A stretch of 34,921 nucleotides of DNA from Enterovibrio norvegicus FF-33 (GCF_000286835.2 NZ_AJYD02000029.1:1-34921), one strand, 5' to 3'. Shown: positions 18,004 through 27,840, counted from the first letter of the stretch. Program-made: numbers and translations. The notes: generated from the sequence alone by a model not told the origin.

Positions 18004-20175
18004 ATGGCAAACGCCACCCATTCGCTGACTCAAGGAGATCCTCGTCGGCGTTTTAAAGACAAGCTTGCTCGCCTATCTGTAACAGGGGGCGGTCTTTTGG
18101 TGTTATTTGCATTGTTGCTGATTTTTTTCTACCTCGCTTATGTTGTTCTTCCTCTTTTCAAAAATCCAGATGTTACTCTGGGTGAGCAATTTGACTTAGG
18201 TGTGTCCGATGCTCCTGTTCAAATTGGTATGGACGAAAATAACCAGATTGGCTTTCGCTATTCAGATGCGGGTGATCTGACCGTATTCTCATTGACCACA
18301 CCTCATGAAGTATTGATTCAAAGACAGTTGGCATTATCGCCGACGAGTTTTTTCGCGCCAAATCCTTCGAGTAGTGTCAGCGCATATGGTTTGGGCGATG
18401 GCTCTGTATCATTTCAACGGCTACGTTTTCTTGCTCACTACAAAGAAGGGGAGCGTAGCTTCACGCCTGATATTAACCGCCTTGACCGTATCCAGTTAGG
18501 AGCGCCAAGTGAGGCTGTTTCCAGTGTTTCTTTCGCCTTGAATGGTGATGATCGTGTCGTTGCGGGCATTGTGGGTGACACTTTACATATAGTCGCTCAG
18601 CAATCGGGGCAGGAATCATTGCGTGTCGCGATTCCCACGGAAGGTGATGCCTCGGTATTGGTGACACCGAACGGGAGAAAGCTATTTGAGCTGGTGGGAG
18701 AGGAACTCAATATCTATAACCTTTCTGCGAAAAAGGTGTCTCTACGTGAGACGGTGAACATCAAGACGGTGACGGGACAGTTGCCAGAATCGATGACCTT
18801 GCTGGCGGGAGGGCATTCACTGTTGGTGAGACTTGAAGATGGCCGTATTGGGCAGTGGTTTGATGTGGTGAAAGCTAACGCGCGAACATTGACCATGGTG
18901 CGAGAGTTTTCGACACCGAATGGGCATTTGGCTGTTGAAGCGCACCGAAATGTTTTCGCAAATCTAGCTGGCAGTGGTGAATTGTCACTTTGGCACGCGC
19001 CGAGTGAAACGTGGCTTGGGTTTGATTTCCCAATGCTGGCGAGTGATGTGGACGCGATGAGTTTTTCCCCGCGTGCAGACCGATTATTAGTCGAACAGAA
19101 TCAGGTGATCACACTATTAGACGTCGACAATCCTCACCCTGATGTCAGCATTACATCATTATGGAAAGAGGTTTGGTATGAAGGTTATAGCGAACCTGAC
19201 TATGTTTGGCAGTCAACGTCCGGCAGTGAGGCGTTTGAGGGCAAGTTAAGTGTCGTCCCTGTTGTTTTCGGCACCATAAAAGTTGCCGCTTATGCGTTGA
19301 TATTTGCGATCCCTCTGGCTGTTGGCGGCGCGATATATACCGCGTATTTCATGCCTTCTGGCTTACGTAAAGTCGTGAAACCAACGATTGAAATCATGGA
19401 AGCGCTACCCACCGTTATATTGGGTTTTCTTGCGGGTCTGTGGCTAGCACCTATTGTCGAAACGCATCTGCCTGCAGTATTTATCATCTTTTTTGCAATG
19501 CCAATATCCTTTTTGGCGACGGCAGTCGTATGGACATCATTACCTCGAAATTGGCGTCAAAAGTTGCCTCCGGGAGGGCATCTTTTCGTCCTTATTCCGC
19601 TGATTTTAGCGATTGGAACGATGGCTTTCGCGATCGGCCCATGGGTGGAAAACACCTTTCTGGGTGGTGACAGCCGTGTGTTTGTCACTGATGTGCTGGG
19701 CGTGAACTTCGATCAGCGCAATGCGATTGTGGTCGGACTGGCAATGGGTTTTGCAGTGATCCCAACGATTTTCACTATTGCGGAAGATGCTATTTTCTCT
19801 GTACCTAGCCACTTGACCAATGGCTCATTGGCGTTGGGTGCAACGCATTGGCAAACGCTCACTCGTGTCGTATTGCTTACCGCGAGTCCCGGTATATTCT
19901 CCGCGGTGATGATGGGACTTGGTCGTGCAGTGGGAGAAACGATGATCGTGTTGATGGCGACGGGGAACACGCCGTTGATGGAATGGAACCCGTTCGAAGG
20001 TCTGCGCACATTATCGGCAAATATCGCTGTTGAAATGCCTGAATCGGAAGTTGGTAGTTCGCACTATCGTGTCTTGTTCCTAACGGCTTTTATTTTGTTT
20101 AGTTTTACCTTCTTATTTAATACGGTGGCGGAATTTGTTCGTCAGCAGTTGAGAGATAAATACCGTGCTTTGTAG
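18004..20175 (+). CDS. pstC: Phosphate ABC transporter permease PstC, enlarged
   Basis: One of the two membrane subunits of the high-affinity phosphate importer. At 723 residues it is more than twice E. coli PstC (319). A first membrane helix (about 26-50) is followed by about 360 residues that should lie in the periplasm, and then the usual permease core from about residue 413. The insertion is rich in short beta-like repeats with phrases such as DGSVSFQRL, DGRIGQWFD and SGELSLWH, which resemble beta-propeller blades. The core carries the EAA loop (ALGATHWQTLTRVVLLTASP, from about 608) that contacts PstB, then RAVGETM. AAGAGG precedes the ATG. It heads pstCAB-phoU behind a Pho box. Confidence 0.93.
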   Translation: MANATHSLTQGDPRRRFKDKLARLSVTGGGLLVLFALLLIFFYLAYVVLPLFKNPDVTLGEQFDLGVSDAPVQIGMDENNQIGFRYSDAGDLTVFSLTTPHEVLIQRQLALSPTSFFAPNPSSSVSAYGLGDGSVSFQRLRFLAHYKEGERSFTPDINRLDRIQLGAPSEAVSSVSFALNGDDRVVAGIVGDTLHIVAQQSGQESLRVAIPTEGDASVLVTPNGRKLFELVGEELNIYNLSAKKVSLRETVNIKTVTGQLPESMTLLAGGHSLLVRLEDGRIGQWFDVVKANARTLTMVREFSTPNGHLAVEAHRNVFANLAGSGELSLWHAPSETWLGFDFPMLASDVDAMSFSPRADRLLVEQNQVITLLDVDNPHPDVSITSLWKEVWYEGYSEPDYVWQSTSGSEAFEGKLSVVPVVFGTIKVAAYALIFAIPLAVGGAIYTAYFMPSGLRKVVKPTIEIMEALPTVILGFLAGLWLAPIVETHLPAVFIIFFAMPISFLATAVVWTSLPRNWRQKLPPGGHLFVLIPLILAIGTMAFAIGPWVENTFLGGDSRVFVTDVLGVNFDQRNAIVVGLAMGFAVIPTIFTIAEDAIFSVPSHLTNGSLALGATHWQTLTRVVLLTASPGIFSAVMMGLGRAVGETMIVLMATGNTPLMEWNPFEGLRTLSANIAVEMPESEVGSSHYRVLFLTAFILFSFTFLFNTVAEFVRQQLRDKYRAL

Positions 20176-20231
20176 TTTATCCATTCTCGGTAGCAATTCG
20201 TTTCTAGCAACTCGCTTATCTAGGAGTGAGC

Positions 20232-21878
20232 ATGTTTAAGCGATTAAACAGAAGCTCCCCGTGGGTGTGGATGACTGCAGGTATGGTCAGCTTATGTCTG
20301 GTTGCAGTGCTTGGCGTGATGCTGTTGATTGGTTGGAAAGGACTTGCCTATTTCTGGCCTGCACCTATCTATGAATTTCAAGTAGAAACACAACAAGGCA
20401 CTGAAACATTGTTTGGCGAAATTTATGGTGTTGAATCCGTGCCTGCCAACCAACTTAAAGAAGCGGGTATTGAATTAAAACCGCATTTTGACACTGAGCA
20501 GAACCGCTTTTTGATCAAAATAGCCAACCGTGAGCGAGAGGATCATGATTTCGTTTCGGTGCTTGAACAAAATATTCTCTCGCAGAAAGCCCGCCCTGAT
20601 ATTGCCGTGATAGAGCGAACTGAGCATGGGGCTTTTTTCGGAGTACCAACGGGCTATATGCACAGTGGAAAGATTATTGACCATAGTGTTGCTGCTGCAT
20701 TTTTCGAAGGTAAGATTGACGTTGCTGAACAACAACGAGAGGCCATAAGCAAGCTGGAGCAAGGCGATATAGAGAAAGCGAATCGTCAGCTAATTGCTTT
20801 GAAGTTGGAAGCACAAGCTTACCAAAAAGCAGACCAAACGGTTCCCAAGTTTGTTCTCGATGAAATCGACATACTCACTGAGCGCTATCAAACGCTTGAG
20901 GTGAGTTTGATTTCGATGCGCACAGGGCTCCACCTGGATTATATCATCGTGAAAGAGCGAAGTGGGTTGTCTATTAAAGTTCCACTTAATAATGTGCTGG
21001 CAATGTGGTATCCCAATGCCATGAGTTGGCATGAAAAACTGATTCACTGGGCGCACCAAATTGTCCGTTTTGTCACCGAGGATCCAAGAGAAGCTAATTC
21101 AGAAGGTGGTGTATTCCCTGCCATTTTCGGTACCGTTTTGATGGTGCTACTTATGTCTATCATGGTGACGCCATTAGGGGTGATGGCTGCAGTTTATCTT
21201 CATGAATATGCGGGTAAGAATGCTTTCACACGTATTGTTCGTATCGCTGTTGTGAACTTGGCCGGTGTGCCGTCGATTGTATACGGTGTGTTTGGTCTTG
21301 GCTTTTTCGTCTATTTCGTTGGTGGAAACCTCGATGATTTGTTTTATTCAGATACTTTGCCCAATCCAACATTCGGAACGCCAGGGCTACTTTGGTCATC
21401 ACTGACTCTGGCTATCCTGACGCTACCCGTAGTGATTGTGTCCACAGAAGAAGGGCTAACGCGTATCCCTGTGTCAGTGCGCCACGGCTCTATGGCTTTG
21501 GGTGCCACACAAGCTGAAACCTTGTGGCGCATTGTTTTGCCTATGGCAAGCCCTGCTATTATGACTGGCCTCATTCTCGCGATTGCCCGCGCTGCTGGTG
21601 AGGTTGCGCCCCTTATGCTGGTGGGCGTTGTCAAAGTTGCACCAAGTCTACCGTTAGACGGTAATTTTCCGTTCTTGCATTTGGATAGAAAGTTTATGCA
21701 TCTGGGTTATCACGTCTACGATGTTGGCTTCCAAAGCCCCAATATCGAAGCGGCGCGCCCATTGGTGTATGCAACCTCATTGCTTTTGGTTACTGTGATA
21801 GTGAGTTTGAATTTAGCCGCTATCACCATTCGTAATCATCTGCGCGAAAAGTACCGCGCGTTAGAACAAGAACTGTAG
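20232..21878 (+). CDS. pstA: Phosphate ABC transporter permease PstA, enlarged
   Basis: The second membrane subunit of the phosphate importer. It has 548 residues against 296 in E. coli. The first helix (about 11-36) is followed by a roughly 250-residue periplasmic insertion containing a probable helical coiled-coil section (about 165-225, many Glu, Gln and Lys), then the permease core from about residue 291. The EAA loop ([20 protein letters not shown]) begins near 421 and RAAGEVAPL follows. A GTG six bases upstream is in frame, but it overlaps the ribosome binding site AGGAG. The ATG five bases after AGGAG is the better start. It lies 56 bases after pstC. Confidence 0.92.
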   Translation: MFKRLNRSSPWVWMTAGMVSLCLVAVLGVMLLIGWKGLAYFWPAPIYEFQVETQQGTETLFGEIYGVESVPANQLKEAGIELKPHFDTEQNRFLIKIANREREDHDFVSVLEQNILSQKARPDIAVIERTEHGAFFGVPTGYMHSGKIIDHSVAAAFFEGKIDVAEQQREAISKLEQGDIEKANRQLIALKLEAQAYQKADQTVPKFVLDEIDILTERYQTLEVSLISMRTGLHLDYIIVKERSGLSIKVPLNNVLAMWYPNAMSWHEKLIHWAHQIVRFVTEDPREANSEGGVFPAIFGTVLMVLLMSIMVTPLGVMAAVYLHEYAGKNAFTRIVRIAVVNLAGVPSIVYGVFGLGFFVYFVGGNLDDLFYSDTLPNPTFGTPGLLWSSLTLAILTLPVVIVSTEEGLTRIPVSVRHGSMALGATQAETLWRIVLPMASPAIMTGLILAIARAAGEVAPLMLVGVVKVAPSLPLDGNFPFLHLDRKFMHLGYHVYDVGFQSPNIEAARPLVYATSLLLVTVIVSLNLAAITIRNHLREKYRALEQEL

Positions 21879-21903
21879 GATCCCGAAAGGAACGAGCAAC
21901 GAA

Positions 21904-22722
21904 ATGATATCCATCAATGCCAACATAGGGCTACCCGGACCGATTGATCTATCGTCACTTTCTGATGAGCAGACGACGCTGGCTATCCGAAATCTTAATT
22001 TGTATTACGGCAATTCCCAGGCATTGTTTGATATTAATATGCGTATTCCTAAAGGTAAGGTCACAGCATTTATTGGACCTTCAGGCTGCGGGAAATCAAC
22101 GCTTCTTCGCTGTATCAATCGAATGAATGATCTGGTTGACGGCTGTCGGGTTGATGGTGAAATTTTATTGCATGGTACCAATGTCTACGACGAAGCCGTT
22201 GATGTGCCAGCGCTACGCCGAAGAGTGGGAATGGTGTTTCAACGGCCAAACCCATTTCCAAAGTCTATCTATGAAAATGTGATTTATGGTTTGCGATTGC
22301 AAGGCGTTAAAAATGCGAGAAGTCTGGATGATGCGGTAGAGCGCTCTCTTCGCGCTGCAGCGCTTTGGGATGAGGTGAAAGATAGGCTTCATGACAACGC
22401 ATTTGGTTTGTCGGGAGGGCAGCAGCAACGCCTTGTTATTGCGCGTGCGATTGCGATTGAGCCCGAAGTGTTGCTGTTGGATGAACCGACGTCGGCACTA
22501 GACCCTATCTCGACGCTGACCATCGAAGAGCTGATTAACGAACTTAAGCGAAAGTATACTGTGGTGATTGTTACACATAATATGCAACAGGCGGCGCGTG
22601 TCTCAGATCAAACGGCATTTATCAATCTAGGTAAACTGGTAGAATACGCGGATACCGACACACTCTTCACGACGCCTAAGAATAAGCAAACTGAAGACTA
22701 CATCACTGGTCGCTACGGCTAA
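21904..22722 (+). CDS. pstB: Phosphate ABC transporter ATPase PstB
   Basis: The cytoplasmic ATPase that powers PstCA. It has 272 residues (E. coli 257; the extra length is an N-terminal lead of about 25 residues). Walker [10 protein letters not shown] is at 58-66, the signature LSGGQQQRL near 169-177, Walker B LLLDEP near 191-196, the D-loop SALD and the switch histidine in VTHNMQQA. The phrase [21 protein letters not shown] is typical of PstB. AAGGA lies a little far (about 12 bases) from the ATG. It sits 25 bases after pstA in the same operon. Confidence 0.97.
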   Translation: MISINANIGLPGPIDLSSLSDEQTTLAIRNLNLYYGNSQALFDINMRIPKGKVTAFIGPSGCGKSTLLRCINRMNDLVDGCRVDGEILLHGTNVYDEAVDVPALRRRVGMVFQRPNPFPKSIYENVIYGLRLQGVKNARSLDDAVERSLRAAALWDEVKDRLHDNAFGLSGGQQQRLVIARAIAIEPEVLLLDEPTSALDPISTLTIEELINELKRKYTVVIVTHNMQQAARVSDQTAFINLGKLVEYADTDTLFTTPKNKQTEDYITGRYG

Positions 22723-22736
22723 AGGATCCTGATTAG

Positions 22737-23444
22737 ATGGATAATCACAATTTCAGTCGCCATATTTCGGGTCAGTTTAATGCTGAGTTAGAGTCCATTC
22801 GGACGCACGTTCTAGCAATGGGCGGGCTGGTTGAGCGTCAGTTAACAGACGCGTTGCGTGCTATACACTTTCAGGATGTAGAGCTCGCTAAACAAGTTAT
22901 TCGAGAAGATCACAAAGTGAATTCGATGGAAGTGGCGATCGATGAAGCTTGTACACGGATCATTGCTAAACGTCAGCCAACCGCAGGTGATCTGCGCTTG
23001 GTGATTGCGATCATCAAAACCATTACCGATCTTGAACGTATTGGAGATGTTGCAGACAGTATTGCTAAGATGGCGTTGGATAACTTTTCAAACCATCAGC
23101 AACCGTTTTTGGTTTCGCTAGAAAATCTGGGTCATAAAGCGGCTCGTATGCTGCATGATGTACTTGATGCATTTGCGCGCATGGATGTGGATGCCGCGAT
23201 GAAGGTTTATCACAGTGATGATCATCTAGACAAAGAGTATGAGGCGATTATTCGTCAGCTTATGACTTACATGATGGAAGACCCTCGCTCAATACCGAAT
23301 GTATTGAAGGTCATGTGGTCTGCTCGTGCTATCGAGCGTGTTGGGGATCGTTGCCAGAATATTTGCGAGTACATTATTTACTTTGTTAAAGGTAAAGACA
23401 TACGTCATACCAACAAAGAACAGTTAGAGAAAATGCTCAAGTAG
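22737..23444 (+). CDS. phoU: Phosphate-signalling regulator PhoU
   Basis: PhoU links the Pst transporter to PhoR and keeps the regulon off when phosphate is plentiful; it also restrains uptake. The 235-residue protein (E. coli 241) is two three-helix bundles in tandem. Each holds the metal-binding E(R)xGD signature: [12 protein letters not shown] near 101-112 and [13 protein letters not shown] near 200-212. The opening [18 protein letters not shown] is typical. No signal peptide is seen. It lies 14 bases after pstB and is followed by a terminator, so it closes the operon. Confidence 0.97.
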   Translation: MDNHNFSRHISGQFNAELESIRTHVLAMGGLVERQLTDALRAIHFQDVELAKQVIREDHKVNSMEVAIDEACTRIIAKRQPTAGDLRLVIAIIKTITDLERIGDVADSIAKMALDNFSNHQQPFLVSLENLGHKAARMLHDVLDAFARMDVDAAMKVYHSDDHLDKEYEAIIRQLMTYMMEDPRSIPNVLKVMWSARAIERVGDRCQNICEYIIYFVKGKDIRHTNKEQLEKMLK

Positions 23445-23502
23445 ACAGAAGCTAGTCGCTGAAAAGCGAGTGCTTATCGGAAAGCAGAATGACATAGACA
23501 TA

Positions 23503-23528
23503 AAAAAACCCGCTGATGCGGGTTTTTT
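23503..23528. terminator. Bidirectional terminator between phoU and bamE
   Basis: AAAAAACCCGC pairs with GCGGGTTTTTT around a TGAT loop. A and T tracts on either side allow use from both the phoU and the bamE direction. Confidence 0.88.
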
Positions 23529-23538
23529 AGTAACAGGG

Positions 23539-23895
23539 TTATCGAATCACTTCAAAGAAACTCGTACCAGCCTGAAAGTCTCCATTCATGCCAATCAACT
23601 GACCGCTGTTATCAAAAGAGAGGATTAGCTCTTTTTGTTCAGGTTCTGAATGACCAGGTTTAAGCCATTGAACGAAATACCAAGTATTTGGATAGCCAGC
23701 TTCGACCAACATTGGTGGACCAAGTAAGAATTTGACTTGTTCTTTGGTCATGCCAAATTTGAGTTCTTCAACTGCACTTTGGTCGATGTAGTTTCCCTGA
23801 TTGATATCTATACGGTAAACCAGCTTATTAACCCAAGAACAACCTGTCAGGCTGGCGAGGACAAGAGATACCGCAACGACGTGTTTCCAATGCAT
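23539..23895 (-). CDS. bamE: Outer-membrane assembly lipoprotein BamE
   Basis: BamE (SmpA) is a small lipoprotein of the Bam complex that inserts beta-barrel proteins into the outer membrane. The 118-residue product has a lipoprotein signal with lipobox LTGC, the acylated cysteine being C19. The residue after it is Ser, so it should go to the outer membrane. The SmpA/OmlA fold motifs are visible: LKFGMTKEQVKFLLGPPML (about 45-63), TWYFVQW and LILSFDNSGQL. E. coli BamE is about 113 residues. It follows recN on the same strand by 125 bases and has its own candidate sigma-E promoter. Confidence 0.94.
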   Translation of the reverse strand: MHWKHVVAVSLVLASLTGCSWVNKLVYRIDINQGNYIDQSAVEELKFGMTKEQVKFLLGPPMLVEAGYPNTWYFVQWLKPGHSEPEQKELILSFDNSGQLIGMNGDFQAGTSFFEVIR

Positions 23896-23978
23896 GACTT
23901 CTTACTTCATTTCTAAAATAGGGGACGATGATAAACAAGCAAGTGAGAGAAGTAAAAAACTCTTGTCTCAACTTGGTG

Positions 23979-24006
23979 TTCGACCGTGCTATTTCGAAAA
24001 AGTTTC
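23979..24006 (-). promoter_or_regulatory. Candidate sigma-E promoter of bamE
   Basis: On the minus strand GAAACTT, 15 bases, then GTCGAA resemble the sigma-E consensus (GGAACTT and about GTCTAA), with one change in each box. The start would be about 75 bases before bamE. From memory bamE is a sigma-E target in E. coli, so the context agrees. A weaker sigma-70-like TTGCTT-N16-TATTTT lies nearer the gene. Confidence 0.5.
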
Positions 24007-24020
24007 TTTTCTGATTGCCG

Positions 24021-25688
24021 CTATGCCGCCACCAACAACTCTTTGGCATTCGCCAGCGTGTGTTCTGTGATTTCGCTTCCTCCTAGCAGGCGAGCCAGTT
24101 CTTGCACTCGCGCGGTGACATCAAGCGGAATCATGCTGGTGGTCGTTGTTCCTTTCTCACTGGTTTTGGTGACAAACATTTGTTGGTGTCCGCAACCTGC
24201 GACCTGGGGTAAGTGCGTCACACACATGACTTGCGTTGATTCGCCAAGTCGGCGCAGCAGCTTTCCAACAATGGCTGCAGTTGGGCCGCTGATACCCACA
24301 TCGACTTCATCGAAAATCAAACTTGGTGTATCGACTTTCTGAGCCGTAATGACTTGTATGGCGAGAGAGATACGAGATAGTTCGCCACCTGATGCTACCT
24401 TGCCCAGCGCTTGCATTGGCTGGCCAGGGTTTGTGGAGACCAAAAATTCGATGCTATCGACACCCATTGGTGACAGGTTACTGTCAGGCTGACTGTTGAT
24501 ATCAATATGGAATTTGCCATGTTGCATGCTGAGTTCATGCATGCTGGATGAAATCAGCTTATCAAGTTCTTTGGCGTAACGTTTACGGCTCTTACTGAGC
24601 TTTTCTGCAGCAGTAAGACAGGCTTGATGTTTCACGTCTACGTCTGCAGTTAGCTTTTCAATCTGGTTATCACTGTCATTGAGTGAGTCTAACTCGGCAA
24701 CGAGCGATTGATGTGCTTGATAGAGTTCAGCAGGAAGCACTTGATGTTTGCGAGACAAGCGCATGATGCTTGCCATTCGATCGTCAAGGTAGCTCAAACG
24801 GGCTGGATCCATATCTAGTCGATCCATGTAGCTGATGATCTCGTGACTGGTCTCTTGTACCTGAATACAGGCCTCATCCAACATCTGCATTAGCGGCTTA
24901 AATTGGCTATCCATCGCGGTTAATTCAGCTAGTTTTTGCTGGGCAAATTGCAATAGGTGAAGAGCGTTATTGTCATCATCTTCACTCAGCGCTTGGATAA
25001 CGCTTTGACTACAAATAGCAATGTCACCGCAGTTGGATAGGCGTTTGTGCTCTTCTTCAAGTTGGGGGTATTCGGTTTCACCTAGCGCTAACTCGTTGAG
25101 CTCGTTAACTTGATACTCTAAAAGCTGCTTTTGTGCTTCAAAAGCTTCTTTGTTTTTTTCTAGTTGTTTAAGTTCGTTACGCGCGGCACGCCAATCTTGG
25201 TAGCGTTGACGCATGGTGACGAGAAGATGCTGGTGACCTGCATATTGGTCAAGCAAGGTGAGCTGGAAATCATTACGCATCAAAAGCTGATGAGCATGTT
25301 GACCATGGATGTTAATGAGGTGTTGGCCCAGTGACTTTTGTTGTGAAGCGGGAACAGGGCTTCCGTTAATGAAGGCGCGAGAGCGACCTTCTTTGGTGAT
25401 CACTCGGCGCAAGATACACTCTTCACCGTCTGCAAGCTCATTATCTTCGAGCCAGCGACGTGCCGCTGGATTATTCTGCAAATGGAAGAGTGTTACGATT
25501 TCTGCTTTATCTTCACCAGGGCGAACCATGGATGCGTCTGCGCGGTCCCCAAGGCAAAGGCCCAGCGCATCAATGGCAATGGATTTACCTGCGCCTGTTT
25601 CGCCAGTGATCGTGGTCATTCCTTGATGGAAATCGAGTTCTAACGCTTTAACTATGGCAAAGTTTTGAATCGTAATGTGCGCCAGCAT
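24021..25688 (-). CDS. recN: DNA repair protein RecN
   Basis: An SMC-like ATPase induced by DNA damage that holds broken ends together for RecA repair. It has 555 residues (E. coli 553). Walker A GETGAGKS is at 29-36, directly after the opening [16 protein letters not shown] typical of RecN. The middle is a coiled coil (about 150-370). The C-terminal head holds the signature [14 protein letters not shown], Walker [14 protein letters not shown] and the switch region [13 protein letters not shown] precedes the ATG. Two LexA boxes sit in the promoter, so it should be under SOS control. bamE lies downstream. Confidence 0.97.
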   Translation of the reverse strand: MLAHITIQNFAIVKALELDFHQGMTTITGETGAGKSIAIDALGLCLGDRADASMVRPGEDKAEIVTLFHLQNNPAARRWLEDNELADGEECILRRVITKEGRSRAFINGSPVPASQQKSLGQHLINIHGQHAHQLLMRNDFQLTLLDQYAGHQHLLVTMRQRYQDWRAARNELKQLEKNKEAFEAQKQLLEYQVNELNELALGETEYPQLEEEHKRLSNCGDIAICSQSVIQALSEDDDNNALHLLQFAQQKLAELTAMDSQFKPLMQMLDEACIQVQETSHEIISYMDRLDMDPARLSYLDDRMASIMRLSRKHQVLPAELYQAHQSLVAELDSLNDSDNQIEKLTADVDVKHQACLTAAEKLSKSRKRYAKELDKLISSSMHELSMQHGKFHIDINSQPDSNLSPMGVDSIEFLVSTNPGQPMQALGKVASGGELSRISLAIQVITAQKVDTPSLIFDEVDVGISGPTAAIVGKLLRRLGESTQVMCVTHLPQVAGCGHQQMFVTKTSEKGTTTTSMIPLDVTARVQELARLLGGSEITEHTLANAKELLVAA

Positions 25689-25714
25689 GTGTGAATACCT
25701 GTATCTACCATCAC

Positions 25715-25730
25715 CTGTTTGTACATACAG
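25715..25730. promoter_or_regulatory. LexA box 2 of recN (proximal)
   Basis: CTGT-TTGTACAT-ACAG is a full CTGT-N8-ACAG SOS box, starting 26 bases from the recN start codon. It overlaps the probable -10 region (TATACT on the minus strand, close to 25731-25736). Confidence 0.82.
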
Positions 25731-25736
25731 TATATA

Positions 25737-25752
25737 CTGTGTTTGTATACAG
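25737..25752. promoter_or_regulatory. LexA box 1 of recN (distal)
   Basis: CTGT-GTTTGTAT-ACAG is a second full SOS box, 22 bases (about two helical turns) from the first. On the minus strand a TTTACT-N16-TATACT promoter runs through both boxes, so LexA binding should block it. Confidence 0.82.
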
Positions 25753-25800
25753 TAAAGTCGTTATGGCGGCCTCTTAGGGTTATTTTGTGATAGGGCTAAC

Positions 25801-25828
25801 AAAAAAGAGCAGGATTGACCTGCTCTTT
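25801..25828 (-). terminator. Terminator of nadK
   Basis: AAAGAGCAGG pairs with CCTGCTCTTT around an ATTGA loop, and on the minus strand a T tract follows. It separates nadK from the recN promoter. Confidence 0.8.
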
Positions 25829-25852
25829 GGATGCTTATTCATCGAGTGATGA

Positions 25853-26734
25853 CTAAAAAAGTTTATTTGACCATCCGAGTTTTGTTCGCAACGTTTTGTA
25901 GTAGCTGTAGTTTTTTGGATGAATCAGTTTGAGAAACGATGGGCTGCGATAAATATGTACTTCATCACCAGGATTGACGGGGAGTGAGACTTGGCTGTCA
26001 CAACTCACTTCCAAAGTGCTCCCATTGTCTGGTGAAACAACGAGTTTGATGTGGCGCTTAGCATCAACCACAAGTGGACGACTTGAAAGTGTGTGGGGAA
26101 ACATAGGGACGAGTGAGATTGCGTCAAGGCTCGGCGACAAAATTGGGCCGCCGCCAGAAAGGCTATATGCTGTTGAACCTGTCGGGGTCGAAATGATGAG
26201 ACCATCTGAGCGCTGTGAAAACGCGAAGTTATCATCAATATACACTTCAAACTCAATCATGTGAGCCACTTGACCAGGGTGCAGTACGGCTTCATTCAAT
26301 GCGGCGTTGTGGCTTTTTATTTGGCCGTGGCGGTGCACTTCGGCTTCCAGTAAAAAGCGCGGGTCTTCAACAAAATCACCTGCAAGTACTGCCGATAGAG
26401 GCTCTTCGTATGCGTCAGGATCAAGGTCGGTAAGAAAGCCTAAATTGCCGCGGTTGACGCCAATCACTGAAATATCGAAACGTGAAAGCACACGCGCAGC
26501 GCCTAGCATATTGCCATCGCCACCAATAACTATCGCAAGGTCAGCTTTAGCACCCATTGAAAGCAAATCGTGAAAATCTTCGGCAGGAATATCGATGTAA
26601 CTGTCGAGCCTATTGTCGACGAGCGTGCGATAGCCTTGCTTCGTTAGCCAGTAGTAAAGATTTTCATGTGTTGTAACGGCTTCGGGGTTTCGCGGCTTGC
26701 CAACCAAAGCAATTGTTTCAAAACGCTTTGACAT
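25853..26734 (-). CDS. nadK: NAD kinase
   Basis: NadK phosphorylates NAD to NADP with ATP in the cytoplasm. It has 293 residues (E. coli 292). The GGDGN motif is at 71-75 with catalytic D73, followed by [14 protein letters not shown] (about 94-107). The NE motif is in AALNEAVLH, and the glycine-rich [16 protein letters not shown] binds the nucleotide. AGGA lies eight bases before the ATG. It is divergent from grpE, a common arrangement in gammaproteobacteria, and ends at its own terminator before recN. Confidence 0.97.
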   Translation of the reverse strand: MSKRFETIALVGKPRNPEAVTTHENLYYWLTKQGYRTLVDNRLDSYIDIPAEDFHDLLSMGAKADLAIVIGGDGNMLGAARVLSRFDISVIGVNRGNLGFLTDLDPDAYEEPLSAVLAGDFVEDPRFLLEAEVHRHGQIKSHNAALNEAVLHPGQVAHMIEFEVYIDDNFAFSQRSDGLIISTPTGSTAYSLSGGGPILSPSLDAISLVPMFPHTLSSRPLVVDAKRHIKLVVSPDNGSTLEVSCDSQVSLPVNPGDEVHIYRSPSFLKLIHPKNYSYYKTLRTKLGWSNKLF

Positions 26735-26764
26735 CTTATAGATCCTGCGTTGTCTAGTGGCTTG

Positions 26765-26770
26765 ATTATA
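26765..26770 (-). promoter_or_regulatory. Probable -10 of nadK
   Basis: On the minus strand a perfect TATAAT stands about 30 bases before the nadK start codon. The hexamer 17 bases upstream (TACATG) is a poor -35, so strength is uncertain. The 307-base space between nadK and grpE otherwise holds only the grpE heat-shock promoter and about 165 bases in which I recognise nothing. Confidence 0.4.
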
Positions 26771-26936
26771 TACCCAAATTCATTCGACATGTATGCGTTA
26801 GCGAGCTTTACCATCGGCTTAGATGACGGATATAAACGAAGCAAAAGTGCACCCAAATAAAGGCTAATATTGCCCTGTTGCATCGTAGAGGTATAAATAT
26901 TCGGTAACTCTTGTCGAACTTTGCCGTAAATGACTC

Positions 26937-26964
26937 CTTGAAACACGGCTATACATCCCCATAA
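26937..26964 (+). promoter_or_regulatory. Sigma-32 promoter of grpE
   Basis: CTTGAAA, 13 bases, CCCCATAA: both boxes match the heat-shock sigma factor consensus (CTTGAAA and CCCCATNT) closely at normal spacing. The start lies about 70 bases before grpE. Confidence 0.8.
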
Positions 26965-27041
26965 TAAGCAAAACCGTCGAGATTGTTGCCCCATTGCTTA
27001 ACAATGTGGGTTTCAACACAGAGTATTGTGTCGGAGAGAGC

Positions 27042-27644
27042 ATGAACAAAGAAGAAAACAAGATCCAGGAAGACGAATTGCAAAACGAAACTGTTGAAGC
27101 AAAAAATGAAAATGTTCTAGATGCTGAAGCAGATGCAATGATTAGCCGGATTGCAGAACTTGAAGCGGCACTTGAAGAAAGTGAAGCCAAAGTTGGAGAG
27201 CAGCAAGACAGTGTATTGCGTGCTCGTGCTGACGTAGAAAACATGCGCCGCCGTACTGAGCAAGAAATCGATAAAGCGCGCAAATATGCGTTGGAACGAT
27301 TTGCGGGTGAGCTACTCCCTGTTATTGATAATATGGAGCGTGCGGTTGAGCTGGCAGATAGAAACGATGACGCCATTAAGCCAATGCTGGAAGGCATCGA
27401 GCTTACGCTGAAAACGATGCAAGGCACTATCGAGAAGTTTGGCCTGAAAGAGTTAAACCCTCACGGCGAACCGTTCAACCCAGAATTCCATCAGGCAATG
27501 TCTATTCAGGAAAGTGCAGAGCATGCACCTAACACTGTGATGTTGGTGATGCAAAAGGGCTATGAACTGAATGGTCGAGTTGTACGCCCTGCAATGGTGA
27601 TGGTCTCGAAAGCCGCATCAGGCAACGTTGACGAGCAAGCATAA
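27042..27644 (+). CDS. grpE: Nucleotide exchange factor GrpE
   Basis: GrpE releases ADP from DnaK and so resets the chaperone cycle. The 200-residue product (E. coli 197) has an acidic N-terminal tail, a long coiled coil (about 35-95) that forms the dimer stalk and thermosensor, then the four-helix bundle and the C-terminal beta wing ([31 protein letters not shown]). An in-frame TTG 48 bases upstream is possible on paper, but it has no ribosome binding site. GGAGAGAG stands just before the ATG chosen here. It has its own sigma-32 promoter and terminator, so it is a separate unit from dnaK-dnaJ. Confidence 0.96.
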   Translation: MNKEENKIQEDELQNETVEAKNENVLDAEADAMISRIAELEAALEESEAKVGEQQDSVLRARADVENMRRRTEQEIDKARKYALERFAGELLPVIDNMERAVELADRNDDAIKPMLEGIELTLKTMQGTIEKFGLKELNPHGEPFNPEFHQAMSIQESAEHAPNTVMLVMQKGYELNGRVVRPAMVMVSKAASGNVDEQA

Positions 27645-27659
27645 TCGTCCGTTTTAAAT

Positions 27660-27686
27660 AAAAACCCGCTTTTTGCGGGTTTTTTT
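27660..27686 (+). terminator. Terminator of grpE
   Basis: AAAAACCCGC pairs with GCGGGTTTTT around a T5 loop and runs into more T residues. It ends about 10 bases before the first dnaK promoter. Confidence 0.88.
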
Positions 27687-27696
27687 CTTTTTGCCC

Positions 27697-27723
27697 CTTG
27701 AAAGCGGTAAAGCCGCCCCTATT
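27697..27723 (+). promoter_or_regulatory. Sigma-32 promoter P1 of dnaK
   Basis: CTTGAAA, 12 bases, CCCCTATT. The flanking CCC before the -35 and the layout resemble the E. coli dnaK P1 promoter. The start would be about 110 bases before dnaK. Confidence 0.75.
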
Positions 27724-27765
27724 TATTGTGCATCTAAAGAAAATTAAAAATTTTTCTTGTGCAGG

Positions 27766-27793
27766 GTTGAACCCTTTATCGCGACCCCCATAT
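27766..27793 (+). promoter_or_regulatory. Sigma-32 promoter P2 of dnaK
   Basis: GTTGAAC, 13 bases, CCCCATAT: a perfect -10 and a -35 with two changes. It sits about 70 bases after P1, as in E. coli, where dnaK also has two heat-shock promoters. The -10 overlaps a small inverted repeat (ACCCC with GGGGT). Confidence 0.65.
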
Positions 27794-27840
27794 AAGGGGT
27801 AACGCAACATAGACGTAAGACGAATTTCGGAGAAAACCAA

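Noticed and set aside
26761-26850. Possible degenerate Vibrio intergenic repeat beginning TATACCC
   Set aside because: Only a few bases resemble such elements, and no matching inverted end is visible.
26989-26996. CCCCATTG as a second sigma-32 -10 for grpE
   Set aside because: No CTTGAA-like box is found 12-15 bases upstream.
26864-27427. A 187-codon minus-strand open frame across the grpE start
   Set aside because: It is Ser-rich low-complexity translation opposite GrpE and crosses the sigma-32 promoter.
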